From Micractinium sp. NFX-FRZ (Eukaryota > Chlorophyta > Trebouxiophyceae > Chlorellales > Chlorellaceae), in the NCBI GenBank assembly GCA_029339195.1, contig JAPTJF010000161.1, positions 56,546 to 120,545 on the forward strand: a stretch of DNA of 64,000 nt, given 5' to 3'. Under the pieces are notes generated by a model. It made no database searches and was not told the DNA's origin. It saw only the letters and a list, made by a program, of their open reading frames with translations. Both the position numbers and the translations under genes were made by a program. Below, piece after piece: positions 31,811-49,300 of this stretch; position 1 is the first letter of the stretch, and each line of letters begins with the position of its first letter.

Positions 31811-34800
31811 ATGATCGCCGTCATTCAACAGTCTCCCCTTCTGATCCTGTCGCTCCACACGCTCTTCAGTGCCGGCGGTCTCCATTGGCAGCTGCACGAG
31901 TCCAAGGAGGGCCGGGCAGCCGCCAATCGTCTCGCTCAGCTGAGCTGGAGGTGCGCTGCAAGGCAGGGGGAGGCCGCAGGGCATTTCAACGGTGATGCTG
32001 CCGCCTGGTTTGGCGGCGGCGGCAGTGGTGACGTCAACCTCTGCTCGCTCATCACTGCCCTCATCACGCTGTTGTGTCTGGCCTTGTGCCGCAGTGGAGG
32101 CACAGATGTTGACATGGATGATGCTTGGCGACTGGGCGGGGAGGTGCTCGAGGCGGCGGCCAAGACGCAGGTGGGACAGGGGGCCGGGGAGCGCCGAGCG
32201 GCAAGGCTCGTCTGAACGCGCCCAAACGCGCTGCCTTGTTTGCTGCTGCCGCGCTGCCAAGTCATGGCACTGCTGCTGGTTCCGCTACAAAAACACACAC
32301 TTGCGGCACAACAAGAGATTGGCCTACTCTCCTGACTGTGCCCCGTTCGTGCCGGCCAGTCACCGCCTTGAGCGCCCGCCCGCTCTTAGTGTCACCCCGC
32401 CTGCCGCTGCAGCTGGGCACGTTTTTCGCGGCCAGCCTGGCGGCGGGGTGCGCCGCCGGCATCACTCTGGCCACCAAAGCCCTCTTCCTGGGCGGCCAGC
32501 TCAGCGCCACTGAGACAACGCGCCTGGCAGAGGTGGGGGGGGCATGGTGTCTCTAGAGGCCTCTTCAGAAACGCCGCAGGTTCTGGCGCGGGGGGCTGCT
32601 GCCAGTGTCGATGCAGTGTGCGTCAGAAATCTGCCTCACGCGCAGGGGCCGTGGGCTGGCTTTGCAGGCAGCAGATCGTCACACCCTTCTGCCCTGCTCA
32701 CCCACACCTCACCCACACCCACACCTCCATCCCCTGTCCCGCAGCGCCTGCTCAAGTTCCTGATGCTCAAGGTGGTGGCATTGGCGGTGCGCGGGCAGCC
32801 CGCACGCGGCGACATGTGGCAGGTGGGCTTTGGCCAGGGGAGGGCAGGGGGCCGCAGGAGGCAGGCAGGGAGCAGGATGTGTCGACGCGGCTGCCAGCTG
32901 TGCAGGGCATTTGGGGCAGGCGGGGGGCAGGGTGTGCTGAAGGAGCAGCGCCGGTGGCGGGGGTTCGCAGCCTTTGTTGTGGCCAGCGGGCATCGCTGGC
33001 AACCGGACGACCCGCTCAAGCCGCACCTGCGCCCGCACCTCCCCACCCTGTGTGTGCGCACCTCCCTCTCTGCTCCCTTGGGCACCCGCAGTGGCTGGCG
33101 TGGACGGTTGTGATGGGCCAGGCGTTCCTGTTCACCAAGCTTGCCAGCCTGAGGGGCGATGCCCTGCTCTCCTCGCCCTCTGCCACGCTGGGGCAGCACC
33201 TGAGGATCCTGGCGCTGCTGGGGGGCATACTGGCGCAGGTGGGGGCACATTGCAGGGAGGCGATTGGGTTTTGCATTGGCGCAGCACGGGGTGGGGCGCA
33301 GGGGTTGCAGTGCTGGCGGGCGGTGCGAGACAGACAGTGCCGGGGGGGGCGCTCGCCCCGCTGACCTGCCTTCCCCTGCCTACTGCCTGCCGCAGGACAT
33401 CAGCTGGATTGTTGGCTACCTAGGCAGCGGCATGGGCAACGGCTCTCTCAAGTGAGCTGACGAGGGGGCCAGGTCCTGCGCAGAGTGGGCCAGGCCAATG
33501 GTGCCGGCAGGCGGTCAGGCAGGCGTATGCACAAGCCCTCTTTGCTGGTTTTGGCGGCCAGGCACCCTGCTCCCAGCTCCGCCTGGCAATATTGCTTCCG
33601 CCAGCATTGCATCTGCTCACACATTGCTCCCTCACACATCCTTGGCAGCCCCAACGTCCCCCGCCCCCCAGTTCCCTCTTACCATCCTCCCCACCCCGCT
33701 GTCCCCCTCGCCCTGCGCGTTGCGCAGCCACGCAGCCCTGTGGCTGTTTGACGCCACATTTGTGGCTGTGGACGCAGCCCATTCGCTGGCCAAGTATGCC
33801 GTGCACGCTGTGGATCACTACCAGGCAGCACAGGCCGAAGCGGCAGGCGAGGTGCGTGCGTGCCACGACCATGCCGCCTCTTGCCATGCACCCCAGCCCA
33901 CATTGCATGCAAGCTGCGCCCGCTGCGCGTCGGCCGCCCTGCTTCCTTTCCGGGTGCTCTGCCACTCACGCGCATGCATGCTCCACCGCCAAAGCCCGGC
34001 TCTCAACCCCGTTGCTGTCTATCCGTGTTGCCTGCCCCTACGTATCCTGTGTTCTGAGGCACGCTGCCCCCGGCCTGCCTGCTACCCTCCGCCTGCAGGA
34101 GCGCACCCCCTGGGAGGGGCGGTCGGCGCTGGTGTACTGGCTGGAGCTGTCTGCCGACCTGAGCCTGCTGACCCTCATGCTGGGGCACTACCTGCACCTC
34201 TGGTGAGCCAGATGGCAGCACGCTGCGCTGCGGCACGCTGTGCCACGCCCTGCTGCGCTGCGCTGCGGCGTGCTGCGGCGGCGGCGGGCCTGCTGCCGCC
34301 TGCGGGGCTTTCCCGCGGTGGAGGCAGTGCATGCCAGCAGAGCTCGCTGCTTACGCCAGCAGCAACCCGACTTGCCGCAGGCAGCGCCGGCGTGCAGGCA
34401 GGGGCGCTGCCCCGCGGCAGGCCCCACTAGCACAATCACACGCTTGACCCTCCCTCCCACTTGCTGACCGTCCGCCTACCCACCCACCCTCCCTCCTCTG
34501 CAGGTGGCTGCACGGCCTGCGCCTGGAGCTGACCGACGGGGTGCTCTTCTTGGATGTGCGCTTCACGCTGGCAGCGCTGCACCGCCGCGTGCGCCGCCAC
34601 CTGGCGTCCCGCCGCCTGAGCCACCGCGTGCGCCACGCGTTCCCCGACGCCACGCCGCGCCAGCTGGAGTCGGGGCCCTGCTGCATCTGCCTGGAGACAA
34701 TGAAGGTGAGACGGGCAGCCTGCGTAACATGTGTAATGTGGTGTAACGAGAGGGCAGCCTGTGTAAAGAATGTGTGTGATGGGGTGCTGGGTCGGGGGCA

Positions 34801-35610
34801 GGGGTGGGGGGCGGCCCTACTGGATCGGTTTTGACATCGTAAAGGCGGGCACGGCGTGCCTTTGTTATGCATAAATGTTGTGGCTGGGGAAGGGGCATGG
34901 CAGGGGTGTGGGCACATTAGGCGTGGGCAGGCGTGAGGGGCAGGGGGTGGCAGGAGCAGGAGCGCGCTGAAAGAGAAGGTCGCGTAGCATTGGTAGTGCA
35001 CATCTTTTTTAAACACTTGAGCACAGGCTTGGGTCATTGCATTTTGTTTCTCTCTCTCCGTGCCCGTGCGTTGCAAAACGTGCATGTGAGGCCAACCACT
35101 CCTTCTTGCCCCCTTTCCCTGCATGATGCGCAGGCGGGAAAGCAGCTGCCCTGCTCCCACACCATGCACAGCGCGTGCCTGTGCGCCTGGATCCAGCAGA
35201 GCCCCGCCGGCAGCCACACCTGCCCGCTGTGCCGCGCCAGCCTGGATGTGGAGCCACCTCAGCAGCAGGCGCAGCAGCAGCAGCGCAGCTGGCTGCAGCA
35301 CATACGGATCGGCAGGCGCCCCGGCGTGCAGCCGGATACCAGCACTGCTGGCCCGCCGGTGCAGCTTGCCGCCCCCTGTGGCAGCCACACGCCTGCCGAC
35401 GCAGCCGCGGCTGATCGCGGGCTGCCAGGGGCGCCGCCTGCTGGCCAGCTGGGTGCTGCGTCTCGGCCCTTCACCCGCTCGCAGGCCCGCATGGCCGTGG
35501 CGGGGGCGGCCGCCGCGCCAGCTGCCGCCCCTGCCCATGCTGCTGCTGCTGCTGGGCGCAGTCGCAGTGGTGGCAGGGGCCCCAGCCGAATCGACCGCGT
35601 CTGGGATTGA
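31811..35610 (+). CDS. Polytopic RING-H2 E3 ubiquitin ligase, HRD1/gp78-like
   Basis: Exons 31811-32170, 32413-32532, 32745-32822, 33092-33238, 33396-33451, 33728-33851, 34099-34202, 34504-34705 and 35134-35610 give 555 residues. Several hydrophobic helices precede the RING, including SPLLILSLHTLFSAGG, LITALITLLCLAL, FFAASLAAGCAAGI, ILALLGGILAQ and LSLLTLMLGHYLHLW. A basic linker (RRVRRHLASRRLSHRV) and FPDATPRQLE lead into the RING. Zn ligands are C389, C392, C404, H406, H409, C412, C427 and C430 (C3H2C3). FPDAT before the RING and the polytopic N-terminus are typical of HRD1, gp78/AMFR and plant RIN2/3, ER-membrane ligases of protein quality control. The tail is Gln/Ala/Pro-rich; no CUE or VIM motif is evident. 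ER location is inferred. Confidence 0.82.
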
Positions 35611-36173
35611 GCGAGACGCAAGAGAAGGGAGAAAGATAGCACGTCCAGCTGCAGAGCCTGCCAGGCCGAAATGAACTTTCCCACACAAGTTTTCCGATGC
35701 TAACCGGAGCCTGCATGTCCAAGCAAGCAAACCCTGCACGCACGCCTCGTGCTTGTGCCTGCGTCACTTGCAATGTCTGCCTGATATATGCCAGCCCCTT
35801 GTGCACCCCAACCATTTTTGCACGCAAACACGAACCCTGTATCTCTGGCGCCCACAAGATACCCCTGCCTGTGCCCTGCCCCTGCCCCCCTTTCATTCAA
35901 GAACGCCCCCTGTACCAAGCCAACCCAGCACAACCCGCTCCCATGCATTATATGTTTTCCCACGTACCACCCCTCAAGTTTTTCAAACATTGCGCTGCGC
36001 ATGCATGCTTGCTGGCGCCAGCGGCGCTACCGCCTTTCAGCCTCGTTTTCCCAATGTATCTGCTTGCCCGATTGTTACAAAGGGTCGACACAGCTAGACC
36101 TGGTTGTAGGCTACAAGCAGGCAGCCGGGTGCTGGCTGGCTGGATGGCTGGGTTCAGCCGCCGTGCCAGCTCA
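35611..36173. other. Convergent intergenic region
   Basis: 3' flanks of the RING ligase and SFGH genes. It is relatively AT-rich. No TGTAA for the ligase gene was found on the plus strand. Nothing coding is supported. Confidence 0.5.
36075..36079 (-). promoter_or_regulatory. Putative TGTAA poly(A) signal, SFGH
   Basis: TTACA on the plus strand, 95 nt past the SFGH stop codon. Confidence 0.5.
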
Positions 36174-39081
36174 TCACTTCGTGCCCAGCAGGTGCTTGGC
36201 GTGGAAGGTGATGTGGTCGTCGATGAAAGTTGCAATCGTGTAGTAGCTGCATGGAGGCGCGTGGATTGCCATAGCCCACGTACGGGTAGCACAGAGGTCA
36301 GCAATGGCCCAATGGGATGCAACCAGCAAGGGCCCCAGGCGCGTGCTGCTGCTGCTGCTGCTGCGCATTGAACAAGGCCCGGCAAGCCTCACACCGCTGT
36401 GACGACCCGGCTCCCTGCTGCCCAAGGTAAAAGCTTGTTGCCCCACACAACAGCCCGCCCGCTCCTGCACATGCCCACCCACCCACACGCCCATCTGCCC
36501 ACCTGTGGTCGTACCCCTCCTGCATGCGAGACTCCACCTGCAGCTTGCCCTTTGCCGCCTCCTCAAATGCCCAGGGGTGCAGCTGCGCGAGGGCAAGCGG
36601 GAGAGGCGGGCAGAGGGGAGGCCAGTTTCGTGCAGCGTTGCACACAGGGGGCAGGGTCCAGCCTTGGTAGCAGCAGGAGCGGGTTTGTGCTGAAAAGACG
36701 TGTAACCCCGTGCTCAGTCAGACCCCAAGCAGCCCAAGCATCCCCAGGCCAATTCCAGCAATATCAGTGGAAGCAGCCCCCGCCCGTCCCACCTGCGTCT
36801 GCAGGAACTCGTCGTCGGTTCCGGTGTCCATCAGCACGGGCAGCTGTGGCCCGTCGTACCGCTTGACCAGCTCTGGTGGAATGAGTGGGAAAGGAGGGTG
36901 AGCAAGACAATTCATGGGTGGACGAAAGGCGAACAAGGCCACTCTTGAGGTTGGTGGGGGAGTGGGCTGTTTTGGCGTTGGAGGATGAGGAGGATGAGAA
37001 AGTGAGCCAGTGGTTGAACCCGACTCTCCGCACTCTCCCCACAGACGTGCACGGTCCATTACCCTGCACCCGTGCACCAAGCAGCCTCCCACCTGTGGCA
37101 TCGTACTGCTGCGCCGCTGCCGCCTGCCACCCCTCCCCCAGGTAGCCCTCAAACGCCTTGTGCCCCCACGGCGCTTGGGTGGGGTTGCAGATGGGGGCAA
37201 AGGCGGAGACGGACTTGAAGGAGTCGGGGTGCTTGAGCGCGATGGTCAGCGCGCCGTGGCCGCCCATCGAGTGGCCCATGATGCTTGCCTGGCGGGCGGG
37301 GGCAGGTGGCGAGTGGAAGAGGGGAGTGTAAAAGGATGGGGTGGCCAGTTGGGCAGGCAGGCCAGGGAGTGGGCCGTGCAGTTGGCCTCGCAGGCAGGGG
37401 AGTGAGGTGCGGAACCCCATGGGGTGGGGTTGCGGGGCGGGGATGCTCTGGTGCAGGTGGACAGAAGGGATTGGGACGGGTGGGCGCCCACACAGAGCGA
37501 CCCATGGGATGCCAGCTTGAGGGTGAGCAGAGCAGGCAGGGCAGGCAGGGCGGGGCAAGGGGCAGGGGAGGAGACGGTCCATACCCCCAACTGTTCTCAT
37601 CAGGCTTCGGCTCCCCTCCTGGGCCCCCCCCATCCCTGCAGTGCCACCACCACCGCCGCTGCTCAAAACCCTGGGCAGATCCCTCTAGGCAGGGTGCACC
37701 CCCGCTAGCCTCACGGTGTCGACATCCAGCTCAGGAACAGAGGACCGCAGTACCGCAGGCAGCTCCCGCGTGATGTAGCTGTACATGCGGTACCGCTGCC
37801 ACTTGTCGGCGGTGGCATCCAAGTAGAACCCGGCACCCGTGCCAAAGTCCCACCTGTAGGCGGGAGGCACAGCAAGGGACAACGAAGAGGGGCCGTGAGG
37901 TGGGAGGCGCATGATGACGGCGCAGCGGTGGGCCGAGGGGAGCTGGGGTTGAGGGGTGCCGGTGCCAGCCTCGTTGACCCCGCCTGCACTGCTGTCCTTC
38001 CCACAACCGATTCATCTGTCGACATCTCCCAGGATGCCTGGTTCCCAGGGGCTAGTGCCTGGCGCCACCAGCACCACCCTCCGTTGCCTTCTTCGCACCC
38101 GCCCACCCCCCCACAGAGGGCACGCGCTCCTGTGCGCTGCATCCAAGCAAAAGAAGCTGCAGATCTCGAGGAGCGCGTGCTGCCAAGGCCATGCTTTACT
38201 GACACATTGCATGTGCTGCTCTGCTCACCCGTCGTCCTCCCCCTCGATGCCCAGCCCCCGGGGTGAGGTGTCTGGCGCCACCAGCGCAACGCCCAGCTCC
38301 GAAGCCCTGCGCTGCGCCCCCGCCTTGTGCGTGAAGTTCTCGTCGGTGCAGGTGAGGCCGCTGAGGTAATAGATGACCTGCGAGGCATTGGGATTGGGTG
38401 GGTAGGCGGGAGGTGGCGGCAGAGAGGTGGGAGTGTTAGGGGAGTCCTCGCCGGTGCAGGTGCGCCCGGTGCAGGCAGCAAGTGCCGTGCGGCGGTAAGA
38501 GTTGGGAGCGGGTGGGTGGGGAAGGGCGGGAGCTGCTAACGACGCGCGCGATGCTGGGCTGAGGCCTCCAGACAGCGGGAGCGGCAAGCACAGCACGCTG
38601 CGGCACCCCGCTGGCCGGCACCCCGCTCAGCACACGGCAACTGAGCCGACGCCGAGCGCCTGTGCATTCCGGCAGCGGGCGCCCACCCACCGGCACTGCG
38701 GCGCCGCCGGCGGCAGCCACGGGCGGGACGAAAATGCTGAAGTGCATGGCGCACCCCAGCTGTTCGCTCTGGTGCCGGTAGCGCCGCACCAGGCCGCCAA
38801 ACATCTGCAGGGGAGGGAGCAAGGCGTGCGTGGAGATGTGTCGGGCAGCCGCCGCCGGCAGCGGCGGTGGCTCTGGCCGGCCAGGCACGCAGGCAGCAAT
38901 GCACTGGCAGGCTGCTTCTGGCTCCTATCCCGAAGGTAAGCTCAAGGCAGTGCACAAGGCGTGCAAGCAAGCTGGAAACCCTGGCCCCTACAAAGTCCAC
39001 CCCATCGCCGCTGAGCTGAGCGATCAGATCACGAATTGCGTGCGCTCTGACCTTGTTGGATTTAACTAGCTCTGCAGCCAT
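36174..39081 (-). CDS. SFGH: S-formylglutathione hydrolase (esterase D)
   Basis: Exons 39052-39081, 38691-38804, 38229-38377, 37715-37853, 37093-37288, 36793-36872, 36503-36582 and 36174-36246 give 286 residues, the usual length for the family. The enzyme hydrolyses S-formylglutathione to formate and glutathione, the second step of glutathione-dependent formaldehyde detoxification (EC 3.1.2.12), in the cytosol. Family blocks are [11 protein letters not shown] (conserved Cys), [45 protein letters not shown] (nucleophile Ser151), [20 protein letters not shown] (Asp229 or 230) and [13 protein letters not shown] (His262). Exon 1 encodes only [10 protein letters not shown]. The intron after exon 2 (about 38440-38520) contains a diverged copy of the edge of exon 3. 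Confidence 0.95.
38337..38525. repeat. Diverged exon-edge copy in SFGH intron
   Basis: A segment with GTTCTCGTCGGTGCAGGTG and downstream GGTGGGTAGG (38337-38405) recurs at about 38440-38522 as GTCCTCGCCGGTGCAGGTG with a similar tail. The left copy is part of exon 3 (CTDENF). Confidence 0.6.
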
Positions 39082-40005
39082 GGCGACGCTCCGGAGTGAC
39101 AAGACCACCACTAGAGGCAAGTGCAGAGTGAGCCTGCAGACGCGAGCCTCCAGACGTTTGGGCGTGTGATTGATGCATCCAAGCAAGGCCAGTCGTGATC
39201 AGCGCCCTGAATGGGAGTTCTGTGCAGCTGGCGCCTTGCTGGCGGCGGGAGCGATGCGGAGTGTGCGGCCAAGAGCGGCGGCTTACGGTGCTATTGAGAT
39301 CATGACACCTTGATGCATGTAGCAATAACTGCTCGTCACGACCATTTTTGCTCGGCATCTGAGGTAAAAAGTGAAGTGCTCGGCCTGGACTGGCATGGGT
39401 GGCAGGGCTTGGCCTTTACCCATGTGTCCTTGAGCACCATGGCCTGGGAAGCAGCCGCACAGGGGTTCATCGAATGAGGATGCATTGACACCTGTTTCTC
39501 TGATGATCAATCCTGGAAGAACAGTCACTATAAGCTTGGCTATTAGCCACCAATGCCGGTGCCCTTGGCTAAGCTTTGGCGCCGGCGCAGTGATAGCCGG
39601 CCTACCGACCCACTTAATGCAAGGATGGCAGCTCTTCAGTGAATGGAAGCCAAACACACTGATGATCAGACAGGGGGGCAAGCCAGCACGCCAACCAGCA
39701 CTCTAATGGCGGCGAGCGCACTGGGACCGTGCTTATTAGTGACCATGCAGGTTGAGAGCGCCGGGACCTATGCAAGAGCACCGGGTGGATGGCGGCAAGA
39801 AGAGCACGGGTCCCCTCAAGCACTGTTTTGTCAACTGGGCACCCTGCTTGTGAATGCAAGCTTGTTTTAAGAGAAGTGAACGCCACGCTGTCACGAGTTT
39901 CTTCCTGACGCGCTTGCCGCAGGGAGCGGCTTCACCAGGTCGCATCGCCGTCTTGCCCGCGTTCCTTGATTGATCAGCAAGCAGGGCATTGCGGGGAGCA
40001 GAACC
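39082..40005. other. Divergent promoter region, SFGH / MCM7
   Basis: 0.9 kb between two divergent start codons. It is visibly less GC-rich than the genes and holds several CCAAT-like strings and one E2F-consensus octamer (39575-39582). No exon is supported. Confidence 0.5.
39575..39582 (+). promoter_or_regulatory. E2F-consensus site upstream of MCM7
   Basis: TTTGGCGC fits TTTSSCGC, the binding site of E2F/DP, which drives MCM genes at G1/S in plants and algae. It lies 424 bp before the MCM7 start codon. A single octamer could occur by chance. Confidence 0.35.
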
Positions 40006-45792
<5,787 letters not shown>

Positions 45793-46302
45793 GCCACGTG
45801 GGCTGGCTGAGCTGAGCGGGAGCAGTGGCGCGCACGCGCCGGGGGCTGGAACATGCCCCGGCACGCGTGTGCACGCTCCTCAGGGGGATGCAGCAGACTG
45901 CGGCGAGCGGGCGGGGTCGGCCTTAAGGCGCGCCTCTCCCTCATGTATTGCGTTGTACGCAGCCTTCCTCCTCCTTCCCTGCATCCAGCACACCGTCCTC
46001 ACTCACTTTTGTGTACCCTTCTTCCCCCGATTGCTCTCCTCTGTGCTTGACGGCAGGCAGTGACTGGCCTTTTTATCGCCCTCCTTGCCTCCCGTTTGCT
46101 GCTCTGACCCCACACTGACGGCCCCAGACTCTGACCAACACAGACCCGGCAACACTTGTAACACCACTGCGCCACGCTCTTGGGGGTCCCTCGCCTGGGG
46201 CTCCGCTGCCGGCGGTGCCAGCTAGGCGGCGGGATGCCCACCTGCTATCTTGCCAGCCTTGCCACCGCATTCTCGCGATGCTCGTCACTTTCTGACAGCA
46301 CC
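45793..46302. other. Intergenic region, MCM7 / TGD4
   Basis: 0.5 kb with the MCM7 3' UTR and the promoter and 5' UTR of the next gene on the same strand. The frame of the next gene is open back to 46180, so part of this could be coding. Confidence 0.5.
46157..46161 (+). promoter_or_regulatory. Putative TGTAA poly(A) signal, MCM7
   Basis: TGTAA 365 nt past the stop codon and 141 nt before the next start codon. Confidence 0.45.
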
Positions 46303-49300
46303 ATGCCCATCACGCCAGAAGCCAGGCGAGCCCGACAAGATGTTAAAGCTGCCATCGGCTCGCAGTTCTGGGACCTGCCCGTGCACTCGACAAAGTCGCT
46401 GGATGGGCAGCTGTGGTCTCTGCCCGCCGAGCCCCCACCGCTGGGCCTCACGGGCTCTTCAGGGCTCTCTCGGACGCAGCAGCTGATCGCGGCGCAGGCT
46501 GTGCGCCTGCCCTTCTTGCCCTCCTACGATGGGAGCGCCGATGGCGTGGTGAGTGAGGCGGCAGACGTGCAGTGGGCACAGGGGGATGCTGGCGGTAAGG
46601 TGGCGGCAGCGGTGGGCGTCCTGCCTGGCCAGCCTGCTACACCAGCTGCTGTGCGGCTCCTGCTGGCCCTTCCAAGCCAACCATCTGCACACCTGCTCAC
46701 GCGTCTGCTCACACGGCTGTTGCAACTGGTGCCGTGTCTCCCTTTGTTCTTGCCTGCCAGGTGCTGGACCGTGTGCTGGCCAAGACCGGCGGGCGGCGCT
46801 GGTGGGCGGCGCTGAGCGGGCGGGTCAAGGCGCAGCGGCTGTACAACCGAGCCACTGCCGCAGACTCCAGCAAGGTGGGGCTGAGGCGGTGCTGCTGGTG
46901 CGCATGCGGCTGCAAAGCACGCCAAGCTGTGCCGGGCTGGGCAGCAGGCAGGGCGCGTGGGCAGTGCTGCTGGTTGATGAAGTGCCCCACATTTGCCGCA
47001 GCATTCATGCCTCATGCCTCATAATATGCGGTGCCTCCAGTTGGGTGCTGCCCCCTAACACTGTCTCTGGGTGCTGCCTGGCTTGCAGCTGGATGCGGTG
47101 CGGGACCTGGGCAACTACTCACTGTGCGCCCGCGGCCGCTTCCAGCTGGGCCGCCGGCTGACGCTGAATGGGGTGGTGGAGGCTCCAGACGCGGATCAGC
47201 TGCAGCGCCGCCTGGCGCACGTGCTCGGAGAGTATGGCAAGGGGGCGGCAGCCACAGGTGCAAGCGAAGCGGCCGGGGCGGGGGGAGGGGCGGGGGAATT
47301 CAGCAGTGCAGCAGCCGATGGCAGCGAGGCTGCGGCAGCGGCGGAGCGCGGCGATGAGGCGGGCGGCAGCAGCGCGGCGGCCGCGCCGTTGCCACACGTG
47401 GGCCTGGCGCCGCTGGCGCCGCACCTGGCACCCCCTGAGCTGGAGCCGTGCACTGCGCACGCCACACTGCGCTGTGCGCTGCCGGGCCATGATCTCAGCG
47501 CCACAGCGGGCTACAACCTGCACTATCTGGACTCAACGGGGGATGCCGCCCACGTGCCGCTGGCGGTGTCTCTTGACCTCACCTCCCACGACCGCCAGGA
47601 CGGCCTGCAGTACCGAGTGGGCCTGCACCAGGTAAGGGGAGGGGAGGGGCATGTGGGGTGGGGTGCAGCGGCGGCAGGAGGCAGGCCTGTGAGGGGTGGC
47701 GGTGCGGTGCACGGGCTGCAGGGACGTGGAGTGTGCAGCAGATAAGGTGGCGGGGCTGGCGGAGCAGATTGCTGCATGCGCTGCAAGCTGCTGTGCGCGC
47801 TGGTGCAGGTGCTGGAGGCATAATAAAGCGCGGCCGCCGTGTGGCAGTTGGCTGGCAGGTAGCGCACGGCTTGCACCACACGCAGCGCTTGGCTGCCTGC
47901 ACCTCAACTTCTCCTGCCTCGTCTGTCTGCCTCCCTCTCGCCCACGCCGCAGGTGACCGCGCCACCGACAGAGATGCCGCAGCGGCCGGGCACGCTGCAG
48001 CGCTGGCGCACCAGCCTGCATGCCCAGGGGGCGCTGGCGGTGGAGGGGGAGGCGTACATCTGGAAGGGCGGCAGCAAGGAGAGCAAGGAGAGCAGCAGCA
48101 GCGGCGGCGGCGGCGGCGGCGGCACCGGCGCCGCTAAAGAGGGGCCCATTGGCAGCAGCGGCAGCAGCAGCGCAGCAGGCGCAGCCCATTCAGCGTCAGA
48201 GGCGCCTGCCGCGGGCGCCGTCGCCACAGGCAAGCAGCAGCAGAAGGGCAGCAGCGCCGGCGGCGGAAGCGAGGAGGGGGGCACGGGCACTGGCGGGGGC
48301 AGCGGTGGTGGCGCGGAAGAGCCGCGGCGCACCAAGCTGGCTAGCGCCTTGGCCAGCGCTGCAGCAGCTGAAGAGGAGCCGGTGCTGCCACGCAAGCAGG
48401 GTGGCAGGCGCAAGCGGGGGCTGAGCACAGCTGAGGCGCCAGCAGCGGTCGGCAACGACGCACAGCAGCCCTCCAGCGGCCAAGCGGGCGATACATCAGC
48501 GCAAGGAGCAGCCGAGACTGGCACCAGGGCCGTGGCAAGAGGTAGTGAGCAGGCGGCGGCAGAAGGAGCAGCGGCAGGGGGCGCTGGTGCTGCAGCAGCG
48601 GCCGCGCCCTCGGGCGCCGCGGCAGCCGAGGGCGACGCGCCTGGTGCTGCCGCCAGCAGGGTGCCGGGCTCTGCTGCTCTGGAGCAGTTCATACGGCCAC
48701 TGGAGCAGCTGGGGGAGCACGTGAGCGGGATGTTGCACCAAGTCACACACCCGGGGCAGCAGCAGCAGGCGCCGGCAATCGGCGGCAGCAGCACCAGCGG
48801 CGGTAATGGCGCCCAGCAAGCCGGCTCAGCGCCACCGCCGCCACAGCAGCAGGCGCAGGCTGGCGGCGAGCCTCGCGGCGGCAGCGGCGACAGCAGCGGC
48901 AGCACCCCGGGGCCGCGCAGCGGCGGCTCCCACCTGCTGGGCCTCTCCTCCCAATCCATCACTGACACCATCCAGGATAGCGTGGTGCTGCTGCGGCAGG
49001 TGAAGGAGAGCGTGGAGAAGCTGACCAGCAATGTGCAGGACGGCTCGCTGCAGCGGCTTAGCCAGCAGCTGGCAGACAGCCGGGCGGCGCCCACGCGGCG
49101 GCGTCCCTACAGCATGCTGCTGGCGCAGGTGGGCAACCCTGTAGCGTGTTGCTGTTCAGGTGTTGCATTGTCAGGGTGCCAGGGGTGTGCAAGGGGGCGG
49201 CCCTACAGCATGCTGCTGGCGCAGGTGAGCTACCTAAGTGGTGGTGGTCAAGGGCTTGGTTGCGGTACTTTGGTGGTTCCTTTGCATGCTTTCTCACCCC

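Noticed and set aside
47904..49094. 396-codon minus-strand open frame
   Set aside because: Antisense shadow of the low-complexity insert in TGD4 exon 4; no domain, and the sense strand closes in frame with conserved flanks.
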